From NCBI GenBank assembly GCA_000697055.1, contig JNDT01002364.1, positions 62,001 to 126,000 of the forward strand: DNA of 64,000 nucleotides, written 5' to 3'. The DNA is from Saksenaea vasiformis B4078. Lineage: Eukaryota > Mucoromycota > Mucoromycetes > Mucorales > Saksenaeaceae. The notes beneath the pieces were generated by a model. The model was not told the DNA's origin and made no database searches. It saw only the letters and a program-made list of their open reading frames with translations. Positions 47,421 to 59,705 of the stretch are shown piece after piece (the first letter of the stretch is position 1; each line of letters starts with the position of its first letter). The translations under genes were made by a program, and so were the position numbers.

Positions 47421-49347
47421 CTTTGGGATCGACGCGATTTGCTGTTTCAAAGAAAATTTGGCAAACCGGATTCAGAAGAATCTGTTGACATCGGCATTCT
47501 ATACTCCGACGTTTTTAAGGCGCAATTTATTGTGACGCTGTGAGGTCAAGTCTACTGAATATCACTCTTCATGGACGAATGCTTTGCTTAAAGCAGCGTA
47601 AAGTATTGATAAAAGAGCAGGATTTTAGTATGATTGTGAGCGCAGCGCCATTTCGGCACGTCCACTCTAGTCCAGTCTAAACAAGGAATGAAGAAAAAAA
47701 AAGCAGAACCTTTGGGGACAAAAAGTTAAAGGGAACGGAAGGCAGAAGTACGAGGCAGATGAGGTAGAAAGGTGAGCAAAGATTGGTAGTATTACGAAGC
47801 TGCTGCCAGCACGTCGAGCATATGCTCTCGCAAAACCCTGGATACTCATATCGCTGCTATCACTTAATTCGATCGGCCAATGTATCTTTACTTGTTCAGA
47901 TCCAATCTCAATCTGCCAGAACAGCTTGAGTAACTTTCATAATGGCTGAACTCGTCGTCTCGCTACACTGCATCATAGGTTAACTTCTCGAGTCTTAGCA
48001 ATCAGCTTCTCAGGAGACACTGTACAAGATAGATAGGTGTTTGCCCTATGTCCCCAATTCTATTGTAAATGCAATTGGACAGAGACACGTTGCGCCAGTG
48101 TCTTAGCTACAATTTCTTTTCTAAAACTAAAAAGGGACCTTTCTATTACATCCTGGCAAAACAAGTACCTCAAAAAAATGTGGATATATTTCAAATCGGA
48201 ACAGTTTTTGGAATTGTCAATCTGGTCCTCGCGACCTTTTCGTTGAAGTTTGGAAGGGGACCGCAATTCTTTAGATTGCCCCAAAGTCCTTAAGCCTAGA
48301 CAGTTCGCTATTTAATTTCGACGATCATGGTTAGATACCACTTCATGCGAAATAGTGGTAGAAGTTCCCTACATCATACAAGATACAGGTACAATTTTTT
48401 TAGAGACAGAATTCAGAGAATGCTTTTACATTATGTAATATATGGAAATGGATCAATAAAGCCTGCTCAATGGATCGTTTTTTATAACTTTGAAGGGCTT
48501 GAAGATGATACGCATCTTCGTTTGCAACCTGAGAAGGTCACGAGGCGTACGACACGCCACGTCCCGCATTATTTTTCTAGCTGCTAGCCTATAGCCTAGG
48601 ACGCATTTTCAGATGGGCAATCACTGATTTTGCTAGAAGCTGTGCGGCTTGCAAAGTACGGTGGCGACTTTAATGTTCATGGCATCATCTCGCAAAAATG
48701 GATTATATCTAAACGGAGATGTAATTATTACTCCTTGCAGCCGGGTAGTATCTCAATACAGGTAATGTTATAAGCAATATTCAATTGTCATCAACTTTTG
48801 TCTATTTCTCTCCTCATATTTGACTGCGAGATTTTCGAGGATCCACACTTGGTGGAGGGTTTTCATTCATCACTTTTAAGGCGCAGCCCAATAACGCCCC
48901 TTTTCGCCCAACCATCAAAATACATTTTACCAGTCTCCTTTCCGAAGAGGAACTTTCGCGAGCAAAATCCATCAATAGGAGCATAATCCTTTGGTGAAAA
49001 TATAGGCTCGCCGCTTGTCATTCTCAAATTAACAGCTCATCTGGTTGTTTCTTCTCGCAGGTATCTCTCAGCATCCGTTGATTAAGTACCTATGCAATGC
49101 TGATTCCGAAATGCTTAATATATTCGGATGGGCCGGTCCATGGCTCGAGGCTCAAACAATTCATTCTTCAAAGGTTCTGAACTCCGACTCGCATCCGCCT
49201 TAACCTGCACTACATCTTTCGCACACAGTTCATCATGCTGTTTGGCATACATTCATACATTACCTACCACATAGTTGTAAAGTATGTGATTATACGTTCA
49301 AGGCTAAAAATAGAGGCTTCATTTAAAATATACAATTTTCTCTTTGC
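47421..49347. other. Gene-poor stretch with protein relics
   Basis: The left part is the CCT8 promoter. Farther right, plus-strand frames such as 48327-48587 ('YGNGSIKPAQWIVFYNFEGL') and one around 48855-48985 ('FRPTIKIHFTSLLSEEELSR') read like degraded exons, but I cannot name the family. Stops separate them. No complete gene is supported. Confidence 0.4.
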
Positions 49348-49928
49348 TTAAATCTTCTTTCCCATCTTCGTTTTGCCAATCAGCGATTTGTGAATGTGAG
49401 GAAGGACACCACCACCAGCAATGGTTGCCTTGATAAGTGCATCCAGCTCTTCATCACCACGAATAGCTAGTTGTAAATGTCTAGGTGTGATACGTTTCAC
49501 TTTGAGATCCTTTGTCGCATTGCCCGCTAATTCCAACACTTCGGCTGTCAGATATTCCAGAATAGCTGCTGTGTATACTGCTGCCTTTGCTCCCACACGT
49601 GCGTTGTTGCGTCCTTTTTCTTTCAAATAACGGTGAATACGACCGACAGGAAACTACGAATCGATGTTTAAAAGCCTGCAAAAGGAGATTTTGGTGTGAA
49701 TCATACCTGAAGACCAGATCTTGCAGATTGAGATAGAACTGGTACCTTTTCTTTTTGTTGTTGTGTGTTTGTAGATGATTCAGGTGCTCTGTCCGCCTAC
49801 CAATGAAAACATGAGTGAGTCAAAATTCGTCTACGCGAGCGAGAAGTTGTAATGTATGCTGTTTGCAATGATTCCACTAATCAAATAGAAAAACATGATA
49901 AAAGCAAATGCATACTAGAACATACCAT
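49348..49928 (-). CDS. Histone variant H2A.Z
   Basis: A nucleosome variant deposited by SWR1-type remodelers at promoters. Exons 49796-49707 and 49653-49348 are certain: '[20 protein letters not shown]', then '[20 protein letters not shown]' and '[20 protein letters not shown]'. The C-terminal docking part is '[20 protein letters not shown]', diagnostic of H2A.Z (HIHKSL). The N-terminal tail is unusual ('[20 protein letters not shown]'), with fewer lysines and more Gln/Ser/Thr than in most H2A.Z proteins. The start is inferred: ATG at 49928-49926 directly followed by a perfect donor GTATGT, giving a start-codon-only coding exon and 'MADRAPE' after splicing (133 aa). Another upstream exon is possible. 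Confidence 0.85.
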
Positions 49929-51110
49929 GATTATCGATAAGGTCTGTCAAAGATCTGAAAGAATTAAGAAGAAAAGAAAACACGGCAAAAAAAAAAATCG
50001 AACGCGGTGCACCGGCTGCGGAGTTTTATATTACAGTTCTGATTGGTTGCTTAAAGGGAATGTCTTCGGACAGTTCACGACACAATGTGTCTATCATCAG
50101 CCTGCCTTTCTCCACATAGTTTCTGAGGATCCAGCGGTGTACTAGACAAGCAGCATGTAGTGAAAATATGGAGCACCTACGCTAACCAGTGAGACACAGA
50201 CTTTAAAACGGGAATTTAATAGAGAATTGACTGAAACCAAACCTTTGATATATGAATGACTTGCATAAAAAGCTCAAAGTAATAGTAAACCTAGATATAT
50301 CTTGCTTACGATGATACATGCGGGAGAACCACAAGATGAAAGACATGACGGCCAATCGACGGATTCCTATTAAGGAATTCTAAAACGACTTTATTATATG
50401 TGCCATTCAGAATACGTAGACTACTATCTTTATGCTTTTTAAAGAGATCATTAGAGTCCATTTCATCCGGTAACATTTGTCTTTAAGCTGAACGAATATG
50501 TATTTCTAACTGCTACAAAATAGCTGACGCGCTCAACACCCTCGTAAATAGCAGCTTGCAAGATGTTAGCTTATTCTGATCTGTGTAGCTAGTATAACAT
50601 GTTTTCGGTGTGTTTCTTTTTGGCGTAGCGGCAGACCTAGTGTTATACCGCAAAATATATTACGTAAATGTCTTGTATGAGGACCAATGGTTTCAAGAAT
50701 GCACATGCCCTCATCATTGACATCGGTCATAGATTCAAGACAGCCTTCATCATTGACATGGACCTGTCCATCTTAGGTAAAAGAGCCAACGCTCATTTCG
50801 AAATATAGAAGTGTAGAGGAGAAGAGGAAAATTTATGGGTTTGCATAAGAACGAATCTGCCAAGCCTTGTGCGACAACTTTTCCGTGGATACGACATCTG
50901 AATATCGCTGCGCGTAAGATTTCTGGGCAAGAGTGGATACAAAGATATTCCATTTTGGTCTTCGGAGATGATTTTCTTTACACCACGCAGATGATCGGCA
51001 GCTCAAATTTGAGGTGGTCTCACCCCGAAAACAGAAATTGCTCCCAAGACCTTCCGTGCTGCAATTCTTTTCTTCCCTTAACAACCTAAGAACGCGTGTG
51101 AAGACACAAA
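49929..51110. other. Intergenic: H2A.Z upstream region and myosin I promoter
   Basis: No gene is supported. A basic plus-strand frame at 49852-50145 overlaps the proposed H2A.Z start and is not similar to anything known. Near 50700-50765 the phrase 'catcattgacatggacc'-like sequence 'tcatcattgacat' occurs twice about 35 bp apart. Confidence 0.4.
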
Positions 51111-54100
51111 ATGGCAAAGGTACATCCGCAATGGAGAAACACATCTCATTCATAATGCATTCCAGAAAACTCTTGGGAAGAAAGGTGAAAAGAAACCTAT
51201 CAAGGCCAATAGACCTGCAAGGGCAGACTGGAAAGAAGGCGTCAAGAAGAAGCAAGTCGGTGTGTCCGACATGACATTGCTGACCAAGATCACCAACGAA
51301 GCCATCAATGAGAATCTGATGAAAAGATGGCAGAATGCCGAGATTTATGTAAACGAGAGAGTGTTCTGTTACGAGTAGTCATCCTGAATTGTTTCGATGT
51401 TAGACATATATTGGCCATGTACTCATCAGTGTCAATCCTTTCCGCGATTTGGGTATCTACACGGAGGCTGTTCTTTCTAGTTATCAAGGGAAGAACTTAT
51501 TGGAAGTAAGTTTCGTGGTTCTGTAAACGAGCTTCATAGTCGGGTCGTGTGTTGATAAAGCATCTCGTAGATGCCACCACACGTGTTTGCCATCGCTGAA
51601 TCGTCCTATCACCACATGAATAGTTATAAAGAAAATCAATGTATTATCATCAGGTGAGATTTCACATTGGAAAGTTTTGTACGATCTCCTAATCTCTATG
51701 GAAAAAAAGTGGTGAATCGGGAGCCGGAAAAACTGAAGCTGCCAAGCGAATTATGCAATACATTGCTGCTGTTTCGGGAGGTCAAAGCTCATCTATTCAG
51801 GAGATCAAAGAGATGGTGCTGGCCACAAATCCTTTGCTAGAGAGTTTTGGATGTGCGAAAACGCTACGAAACAACAATTCAAGTCGCCATGTATGTATAT
51901 CTTTTCCTTTCTGGTACATTGCTCATGCCACTTTTTAGGGAAAATATCTGGAGATTCAGTTTAATCCTCAAGGTGAACCGGTTGGAGCGGTGATTACGAA
52001 TTACCTCTTGGAAAAGGTTGGTTCGCTGTCTGTACAAATGTGATGCTCAGCTATTCTAATTACACCATGTAGAACCGAGTTGTTGGTCAGATTGACAACG
52101 AGAGAAATTTCCACGTGTTTTACCAGCTGACGAAAGCTGCACCTCCCGAATATCAAGGTTCGACACATAGTTCGACACTATGCTTGCAGGAGTAACATGT
52201 CTATTTTTAGAAACGTTTGGTCTTCAGGGTCCTGAAAGTTACCTTTACACGAGCCGCAGTGGGTGTTTAGATGTCGAAGGGATAAACGACGCGAATGATT
52301 ACTATGAAACGGTCGTAAGTAAATTAAGCACATGTTTATTGCTCCGATTTTGGCAATGATTTGACCCATTATAATATAGAAAGCCATGGGCGTGATTGGT
52401 CTACAGCAAAGCGAGCAGGATGAGATTTTCAAAATGCTTGCTATCATTTTATGGTTGGGAAATGCAGTATTTGTTGAAGATGATGAAGGCAATGCGGCTA
52501 TTGCTGATCCAGATGGTATGTGGGCTATCATTTATGAGAATGAAAATTAAGAAAGTTCGTTAATATAGTTGCCAACTTTATTGCGTACCTGATGGAGGTG
52601 GACAGCGAATCTCTCGCCACTGCACTTACAAGTCGTGTGATGGAAACTCAGCGCGGAGGCCGAAGAGGTAGGAGATCTCCCTGGATAACTATAGGCATGT
52701 GTGTTTAAAACAAACCACTGGTTAGGGAGCATATACAAAGTGCCACTCAATGTCACGCAGGCTACCTCCGTCCGTGATGCCCTCTCCAAGGCCATCTACG
52801 AACGGTTATTTGAATGGATCGTTACTCGCGTGAACCAATCTCTACAAGCCCGCGGTTTAGCCCAATATGTCATTGGCGTCTTGGATATCTACGGTTTCGA
52901 GATCTTCGACGATAATAGCTTCGAGCAGCTTTGTATCAACTATGTCAATGAGAAATTGCAACAGATCTTTATCGAGTTGACGCTCAAAGCTGAACAGGAA
53001 GAATATGTGCGAGAACAGATCCAATGGACTCCAATTAAGTTTTTCAACAACAAAGTTGTATGCGATCTTATCGAAGAAAAGCGCCCACCTGGAATTTTTG
53101 CAGCACTCAACGACGCGTGCGCCACAGCTCACGCAGACTCCGGAGCAGCTGACAATTCCTTTGTCCAGCGTGCTGGTTTCCTTTCACAAAATGCTCACTT
53201 TGAATCGCGTGGCGCGAAATTTTTGATTCGTCATTATGCAGGTGACGTGCTGTACAACGTCGAAGGGATGACGGATAAGAACAAAGATTCACTGTTGAGA
53301 GATCTGTTGAATCTTGTTGCCGGCTCAACCAACCAATTCATATCTCAGGTGTTGTTTCCCGAACGTGTTGATCCCAATTCAAAGAAGAGACCACCCACAG
53401 CTGGTGATAAGATCAAAGCATCTTGTAATGCACTTGTGTCGAAGTTGATGCAATGTCACCCAAGTTATATACGTACGATTAAGCCGAACGATCTGCGAAG
53501 CTCAACGGAATACGATCAGAAGCGAGTTCTTCATCAAGTTCAGTATCTTGGTTTATGCGAAAATATCCGCGTGCGCAGAGCTGGGTATGCCTACAGGACG
53601 GTAAGTATCCAGTGACATGTGGACTGGGCCAACTAACTTTTCTTTTCTGCAAGACATTTGAAAAATTCCTGGAGCGATTCTATCTATTATGCCCTAGCAC
53701 AGGTTATGCTGGTGAATACATCTGGCAAGGTGACCCGGTCAATGGATGCTTGGAAATCCTGAAGCATAACAATATCCCTACGGATGAATGGCAAATGGGT
53801 ACCTCCAAAGTTTTCATCAGACATCCAGAGACAGTATGTTTCGTATTTGTTTATCGGGAAGCAGACATGATTCATCTTTTCCATTTTTGTAGATTTTTGC
53901 TCTCGAAAACCTCAGAGATAAATACTGGCATAATATGGCAGCTCGTATCCAAAGAGCATGGCGTGCATATGTACGACATAAACATGAATGTGCCAGAAAA
54001 ATCCAACGCTTTTGGAGACAAAACAAGTACAACATTGGCTATCTTCAAATGCGAGAATATGGCCATCAGGTCTTGGGCGGTCGCAAAGAACGTCGTAGAT

Positions 54101-55808
54101 ATTCTTTGCTGAGTATGAGAAGATTTACGGGAGACTATCTAGACGTGAAGGCTGGCTCTGGTGTAGCCAGTATGATCCGAAATGCCATCTCATTCAAAGG
54201 TAAAAAAGAAAGTGATGGCCTTGTTTTTCATGCAGATACTGACGAACGACGTTGAATATTTAGCTGGAGAAGAAGTCGTGTTTAGCATGCGTGGCACAAT
54301 GCTTGTTCCAAGAGCGATGCGCTCGAGTGTACCTAGCCCCCGTACGTTTGTGCTGGTAAGTGGACTTAATTCACTTTCTGCAGCGATGCTTATATGATAT
54401 AGACGAATCAAAATTTGCATATCATCATAGCTACAAAGAACGGAAAGATGATCCAGATGGTGGATGAAAAGGTACTCTCGTTGAATGTAATCAACAGTGT
54501 GAGCGTATCCACGCTTCGGGATGACTGGGTGATTCTCCATGTCGATAGTTCTCCGGATGGCGATTCTGTGATATCTTGCTATTTCAAAACAGAATTACTG
54601 GCACATATGCTGCAGCAAACGGGAGGAAGGATTAAGGTTAATATCGACCAACAAATACAGTACACCAAGAAGGGAGGAAAAAGCGTGACCATGAAGTTCA
54701 CCAAGGATGAGACGGTCAAGAAGGATGATGTGTACAAGAGTCATGTTGTCCGTGTTCCATCAGGAGAACCAGCCAACAGCGGTAAGAAGTATATCTGACT
54801 GCATTTAAAGTTACTGATTTGTCAATAGCTTCCTTCCCACCATGTGCACGAAAACCAAGACCGGTAACTACTACATCCAGGCCAGTTGCAAACAAAAAGC
54901 CAGCGGGAGCCCGACCAACACCCCGACCTACGCCGGCTGCATCCCAAGCTCAAGCACCCGCTGCGGCACGACCTGTATCGCAGGTGCAAGGTGTAGCAGC
55001 CGCACGTGCTCCTCCACCTCCTCCACCTCCAGCAGCACCTGCTCCCCCAGCAGCACCATCTCTCCCTACCTACAAAGCAATTTATCCCTTCCAATCGCAA
55101 GAATCCGGCGAGATTGCATTCGAAAAGGATGATATATTTGAAATTGTAGAAAAAGACGATAACGGTAAGATTCGAAATACTTTCTTTCTAGTAGATTCAT
55201 TGGCTATGCAGGTTGGTGGCTCGCACGGAAAGATGGCAAAGAGGGATGGGTCCCAAGTAACTATTTGGAGGAGTATGTCGCACCGAAGCCTGCGCCTGCA
55301 CCGCCCGCACCGCCTGCCCGTAGACCACCTCCTTCTATTCCTGCCGCCCAAGCAGACAATGCCTCCTCAGCAGGCTCTCGCATAAGTATGAACAAACCAG
55401 CGATGGCTATTCCTGGTATGGCCGCGCCTGCTTCGAATGGTGTTCCCCCATGGAAGGCACAACTGGAAGCCAGAAAGGCTGCAAACGCTGCCGGCGGCGC
55501 GCCCACTCCCGTCCCCCGTCCCACATCATCAAGTGGCGGGCCAGCACCTGTGCCTGCTGCTAGACGTACACCACCCGCTCCAGCTCCCAAGCCGGTTATT
55601 CCTGCTAAACCGAGCACCATAGGAAAGCCGGCTGTGCCGGCAAGACCAGGAGGTGCTGCCACCGCCCCGACTGCTACGCCTAGATCTCCAGCAGCGGCAT
55701 CCTTGGCTGAGGCAGTAAGTTTTTGAATAGTGTTGCTTCCATTTTCTGATCCAATTTTTCTTTTTTTAGCTTCGTGCTCGAAGACAGCAAGCAAGTAACG
55801 ATGATTAA
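51111..55808 (+). CDS. Class I myosin with TH1, proline-rich and SH3 tail
   Basis: An actin motor for endocytosis and cortical patch function, orthologous to yeast Myo3/Myo5. Eighteen exons: 51111-51119, 51166-51348, 51404-51505, 51571-51653, 51710-51890, 51939-52016, 52073-52157, 52211-52314, 52380-52515, 52569-52667, 52726-53600, 53654-53833, 53893-54199, 54264-54355, 54403-54781, 54829-55164, 55212-55714 and 55770-55808; 1256 aa. P-loop '[10 protein letters not shown]' (about 127), switch I 'NNNSSRHGKYLEI', switch II 'DIYGFEIF' and actin-binding '[13 protein letters not shown]'. '[13 protein letters not shown]' holds the TEDS-site serine at about residue 355, so a PAK-type kinase probably controls the motor. 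IQ-like repeats '[14 protein letters not shown]' and '[12 protein letters not shown]' lie near 715-745, then TH1, Pro/Ala-rich TH2 and SH3 '[18 protein letters not shown]' (about 1043-1100). The C-terminus is short and ends NDD; the acidic Arp2/3 motif with tryptophan is not evident. Confidence 0.96.
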
Positions 55809-56379
55809 CGGTAGACAGCTCAAATCTAGATGAAATGATAACAAATAAAAGCACAATTTGATATAGCATCACTACTATAGAATAGAATTTACCGAGGAGG
55901 TATTATAAGATGATATCGTGTAGATCGTGCAGTAGGACTTGGAGAAGCTCTTCCTGTGTGATGCTTACTACAGATTTTGCGTGCGACTTTGCGCCTGCTG
56001 GTAATGAATCTTGCGCCAGTAATCAGAGATTTTTGCGTTGCTTTGGGTAGTAAACTCATCTTTTATTTCTTTGATATGAATGGCCTACGTGACTACACGA
56101 AGGCTGATCGTACTCTGTTGAATGTAAATGATTTCGTATTTGATGGTGTTAAGTCTGAGATGATGCGCGAAATGAGTGGGCAAAACTGTCTCGTTCAACT
56201 CTAGCCATTTTGACTGGAAGATAGCAGAAGAAGGTAGTCATGTAAACGATAGATTTACGCGGATGCATACATAGGCAGATACCTCATATTTGCTGATCAT
56301 ACTAGAGATGAAATCTGAACAGGCTTTGTCCAATTTCCAAACAGGTCATGTGGGTATTATGAGCACGAAGCTAGAAGAG
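55809..56379. other. Spacer with unidentified frame
   Basis: Contains the myosin 3' flank and a 75-codon plus-strand frame (55977-56204, 'LRDYTKADRTLLNVNDFVFD') with no similarity I can name; it may be an exon relic of the neighbouring repeat family. Confidence 0.35.
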
Positions 56380-57190
56380 AGGTTCATATAGAAAATATAC
56401 TCCACAGCAAATAGAAAAGTCGTTTGATTTGATGATTGAAGAAGGACGAACAGCAAAGGAAGCAGAGCTTATCACAAGTATAAATGTCCAAACTGATCAA
56501 CATTATATGAAAACGTACAAAGGGACGAAGAAGGATATCTACCAGGTGTTCAGAGAAAGCCTCATACAAGATGTTATAGTAAGCTGACTGAATCTTATTC
56601 CCAGTTTCCTGTAGATTATATTGACAGAAATCCCATTGCTATCCTGATCGATATAAAAAGGAGCTTATGCGAGGTGTTTTAAGACTTGCCTGCAGAATCA
56701 GCATTGCATAGATGTTTGGAAAACCTTCCTGCAGCAAGAAATTATGACCGGGGGATAGCTTTGCAAAAGGAAAAAGTGCAGAATGGGAAAAGATGTGAGA
56801 CTTGGACTTCATAAGAACTGCGTCTTTATCGGCGAAGTTGATTTCAAGTTGCATACTCAAAGAAATTTTGGTCGTTCTTTGTACGGCACACCAATAAAGG
56901 CCTACTGTACCAACTGAAGAAGGAGTTACGATCGCTACTGTATATCGTGATGGATAACGCTCCCATTCACACGCCAGGAAGTGTCTGCGATCTAATTGAG
57001 TACAGGGGTTACGAATAACTGCGTTTACCAGCATACGCTCCGTTTCTAAATCCCATCGAGGAATTCTGATCAAGTAAAAGCCGGTATCGGTAAAAATACG
57101 CTGAGTGTAGACGATCGAATATGTGATTCAGTAAATAAAGCGATTATATAAGACTGCCAAACCTGGATTAAGCATTCAATATCATTATTT
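56380..57190 (+). pseudogene. Decayed IS630/Tc1-mariner-type transposase
   Basis: Frames on the plus strand carry, in order, an HTH-like piece 'MIEEGRTAKEAELITSINVQ' (56430-56490), 'PGVQRKPHTRCYSKL' (about 56545-56585) and 'FIGEVDFKLHTQRNFGRS' (56830-56885; first catalytic D region, D-F-x-L-H). Then come 'IVMDNAPIHTPGSVCDLIEY' (56945-57003; second D, DNAPxH) and 'LRLPAYAPFLNPIEEF' (57020-57068; third catalytic E, NPIEE). Stops after 'YRGYE' and after 'PIEEF', plus frame changes, show inactivation. The DDE order and spacing match the fungal Tc1/mariner superfamily. Terminal inverted repeats were not found by eye. Confidence 0.8.
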
Positions 57191-59705
57191 CCTTGTTGTA
57201 AGAGCGAAAAACGAGAGTTGTGAGGGTTAAACATCATAGCTGTCACTTGAGCACAGCGGAATTAGGTTTTTACGTCGATCTCCTTTCATTATCTTGTTAC
57301 TTGGTTAACTGAAGCAACAGCTTGTATTTTTAATAATGTGCTTTGTTGAACGACGATACCTTTTATTGTCTTTGACTGTCCACGCTTTGAACCGTACATC
57401 AAAAGAGCACAATATGTGTGACAGGTCTAATTTGGTGATTATTTTTTGACGTTATTTTCTGATTTAACTCTTATCCTTTATCTTCCTTCGCTTTTTCCTT
57501 GCCTAATTTCATTCCACATTCTCACTCTCTACGCCATGCTTCCACCTTTTCTCTCATTAACACAGATCTTGCTCATTTCCATCGATATCTTTACAGACAT
57601 TACGTTTATCCTTGTGCTCCTAAAAAAGACAATAAAACTTGGTGAAAAAAACGAAAACGAAAAAAAAAGGTTTGCAATACCTGTCTCAACCTTTCGCATT
57701 AATGTATATTTTCATACAGTCATATGCAAAGACCGTGCGGATGAAGGGCACAAAACGAAAAATCTAAAGCATGCCCATTAAATAAGGATTTTGTCAGAAA
57801 TCGTGATAGGGAGAACACTTTTGAGATACATAGATCACTCACAGGCGGACCACAGTGTGGAAGAAAAGGAAACTTATAGAAATGGAGGAAAAAGAACATT
57901 CACAAGCAAAAAGAAGAGGATGAATCGAGAAGGGTCAAAATTCAAGGAATTCGAACGCTGGTCTGGCCCCGAGTCCTTCGTGTGGTCCGCATGACCGTTC
58001 CTCGTCTATGTCAAAGGCATTCCCCAATCATCGAGGAACAATGGAAGAAAGGATTGGCAAAGATCATTAAAGATCCGGCCGGTCTATCGCGATCATGCCC
58101 AAGGTGATATCGTGAATCTTTGCAGTTTCTTGCGACAAATCATATTCCGGGCACAGATATTTGTCCATGAGTATATCGTTTCTTATGCTTACGAAGAGAT
58201 AGGCACGTACATCTATACACAAGCGTTCTGGTATCCTGCGTGCCAAGGAAATTACTCCGACACTTAGAATCTACCGGTTAAGGACACTCGCGTAACGTGG
58301 TTTTTCCGGCGGCTGGACAGACGTCTTACCAAACTTTTAATGCAAATATGACAGTACTCAAATGAAGATTCTGAGTATCTGTGATGCTAGCGTCCATAAG
58401 ATGAGCGCCTATGAGCTGAGTGTACATAAATTAAGCCCTTATCGAGCGCTTATAGATAGATATCATCATATTTATTTATCTAAGCTTAAATGGTCCATCC
58501 ACGGAGACCCAAACTCTCATTAATATTTGCGTACGATCATATTTCATTAGAGGATACAGTGTCGTGATGATATTCCGTCTCAATATATCGTAATGTCACA
58601 ACGCTTCAATTTTCAGGGTAGTCGGCTTCTGGTGAAGCTTGACCCAGAACTCAGAGGTACAGCCTAGGAAAAGGGGCAACTGAGGACTGAAGAAAGATGC
58701 GGGCAAGAAATGATCTGGGGACCAGCTATACTGAATATCACATGCATCCATTTCTATTCCTTGACGTAGAACGTTTCTTTCCTCAGCGGATAAAATCCCT
58801 TAAGAAATTTTGCAGAAGTTATGCCGCTCTCTTGCGAATCTCATCATCTCCCTATACTTGATATTCCGGGCGTTGAAGGATAATGCCAGAGGTCCTTGTG
58901 ATGTTTTATTTTCCTTTGATTGTCACCTCGAGGATCCTGGTTAACGTGCCAAAATAAATAACGCAATGCTTACTTTAGGAGTTGTTCAATAAGTGGATCA
59001 AAGGAAGGATTAAACCGGCATCTCCTTGGTGGCTAGGGAGCCTTGCCTTTCCTACGAGCGCTTCAACCTGTAGGGCTTGATTGCAGGCAGAATGCACCAT
59101 GTATGTATTTATTTGGCCTCAAACGTAAATCAACGTGCTTCGTAGAAATGTGTCTCGACTCCGCGCCTACAGCGACGCCCGATCACACTACAGATTATTG
59201 CCGTTGTATCAAAGGCATCCTTTGATAGAACTGAAACTGTGGCGACAGCAGTAACGATTGCCAGTTTGGGCAATAAAAAAAGGTATGTTTTCTTGTCACT
59301 GCGGAAACTATTTAAAGGAGACCCGTTATCATAAGCATATTCTTGAACATGTATTTCTTAATTCATCACGAGATTCATAGGTTTTCTTAAGAAGATGATG
59401 CATTTATGATGTAAGATAGGAAGAAAGCAACCAGGTGTGCTTAGCTGCTTTGCGATACTTTGTCCGCCCAGCAAAACGCAGCAGTATCGGGGGAAGTCAG
59501 AGTCGCACGAAGTCCAACAAAACTTCTTGTATATGCAGTGCGCAGCTGTTGGTATGCCAAAAACAAATTGTTTGTGCCCATGAAACTTTGCCTTCGGCAG
59601 CTGATATTGGGTAAGCATGAACCTTACGAGATTCAAACAGAGCAGTTCCGAAGGTTAGGTTAATAAAGAGCGACAAATATTGCAGCTTCATTTTCATTCA
59701 CTTCA
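57191..59705. other. Accessory spacer with gene relics
   Basis: Fragments such as 'VNLCSFLRQIIFRAQIFVHE' (about 58110-58170) followed by 'YIYTQAFWYPACQGNYSD' read like pieces of a multicopy protein but are interrupted. A 15-bp tandem repeat lies at 58389-58455. No intact gene is supported; the final 250 bp precede the Sel1-repeat gene. Confidence 0.4.
58389..58455 (+). repeat. 15-bp tandem repeat (about 4 units)
   Basis: Units 'agcgtccataagatg', 'agcgcctatgagctg', 'agtgtacataaatta' and 'agcccttatcg...' start at 58389, 58404, 58419 and 58434. The last unit runs into an imperfect palindrome 'agcgcttatag'. It is visible directly and degenerate. Confidence 0.6.
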
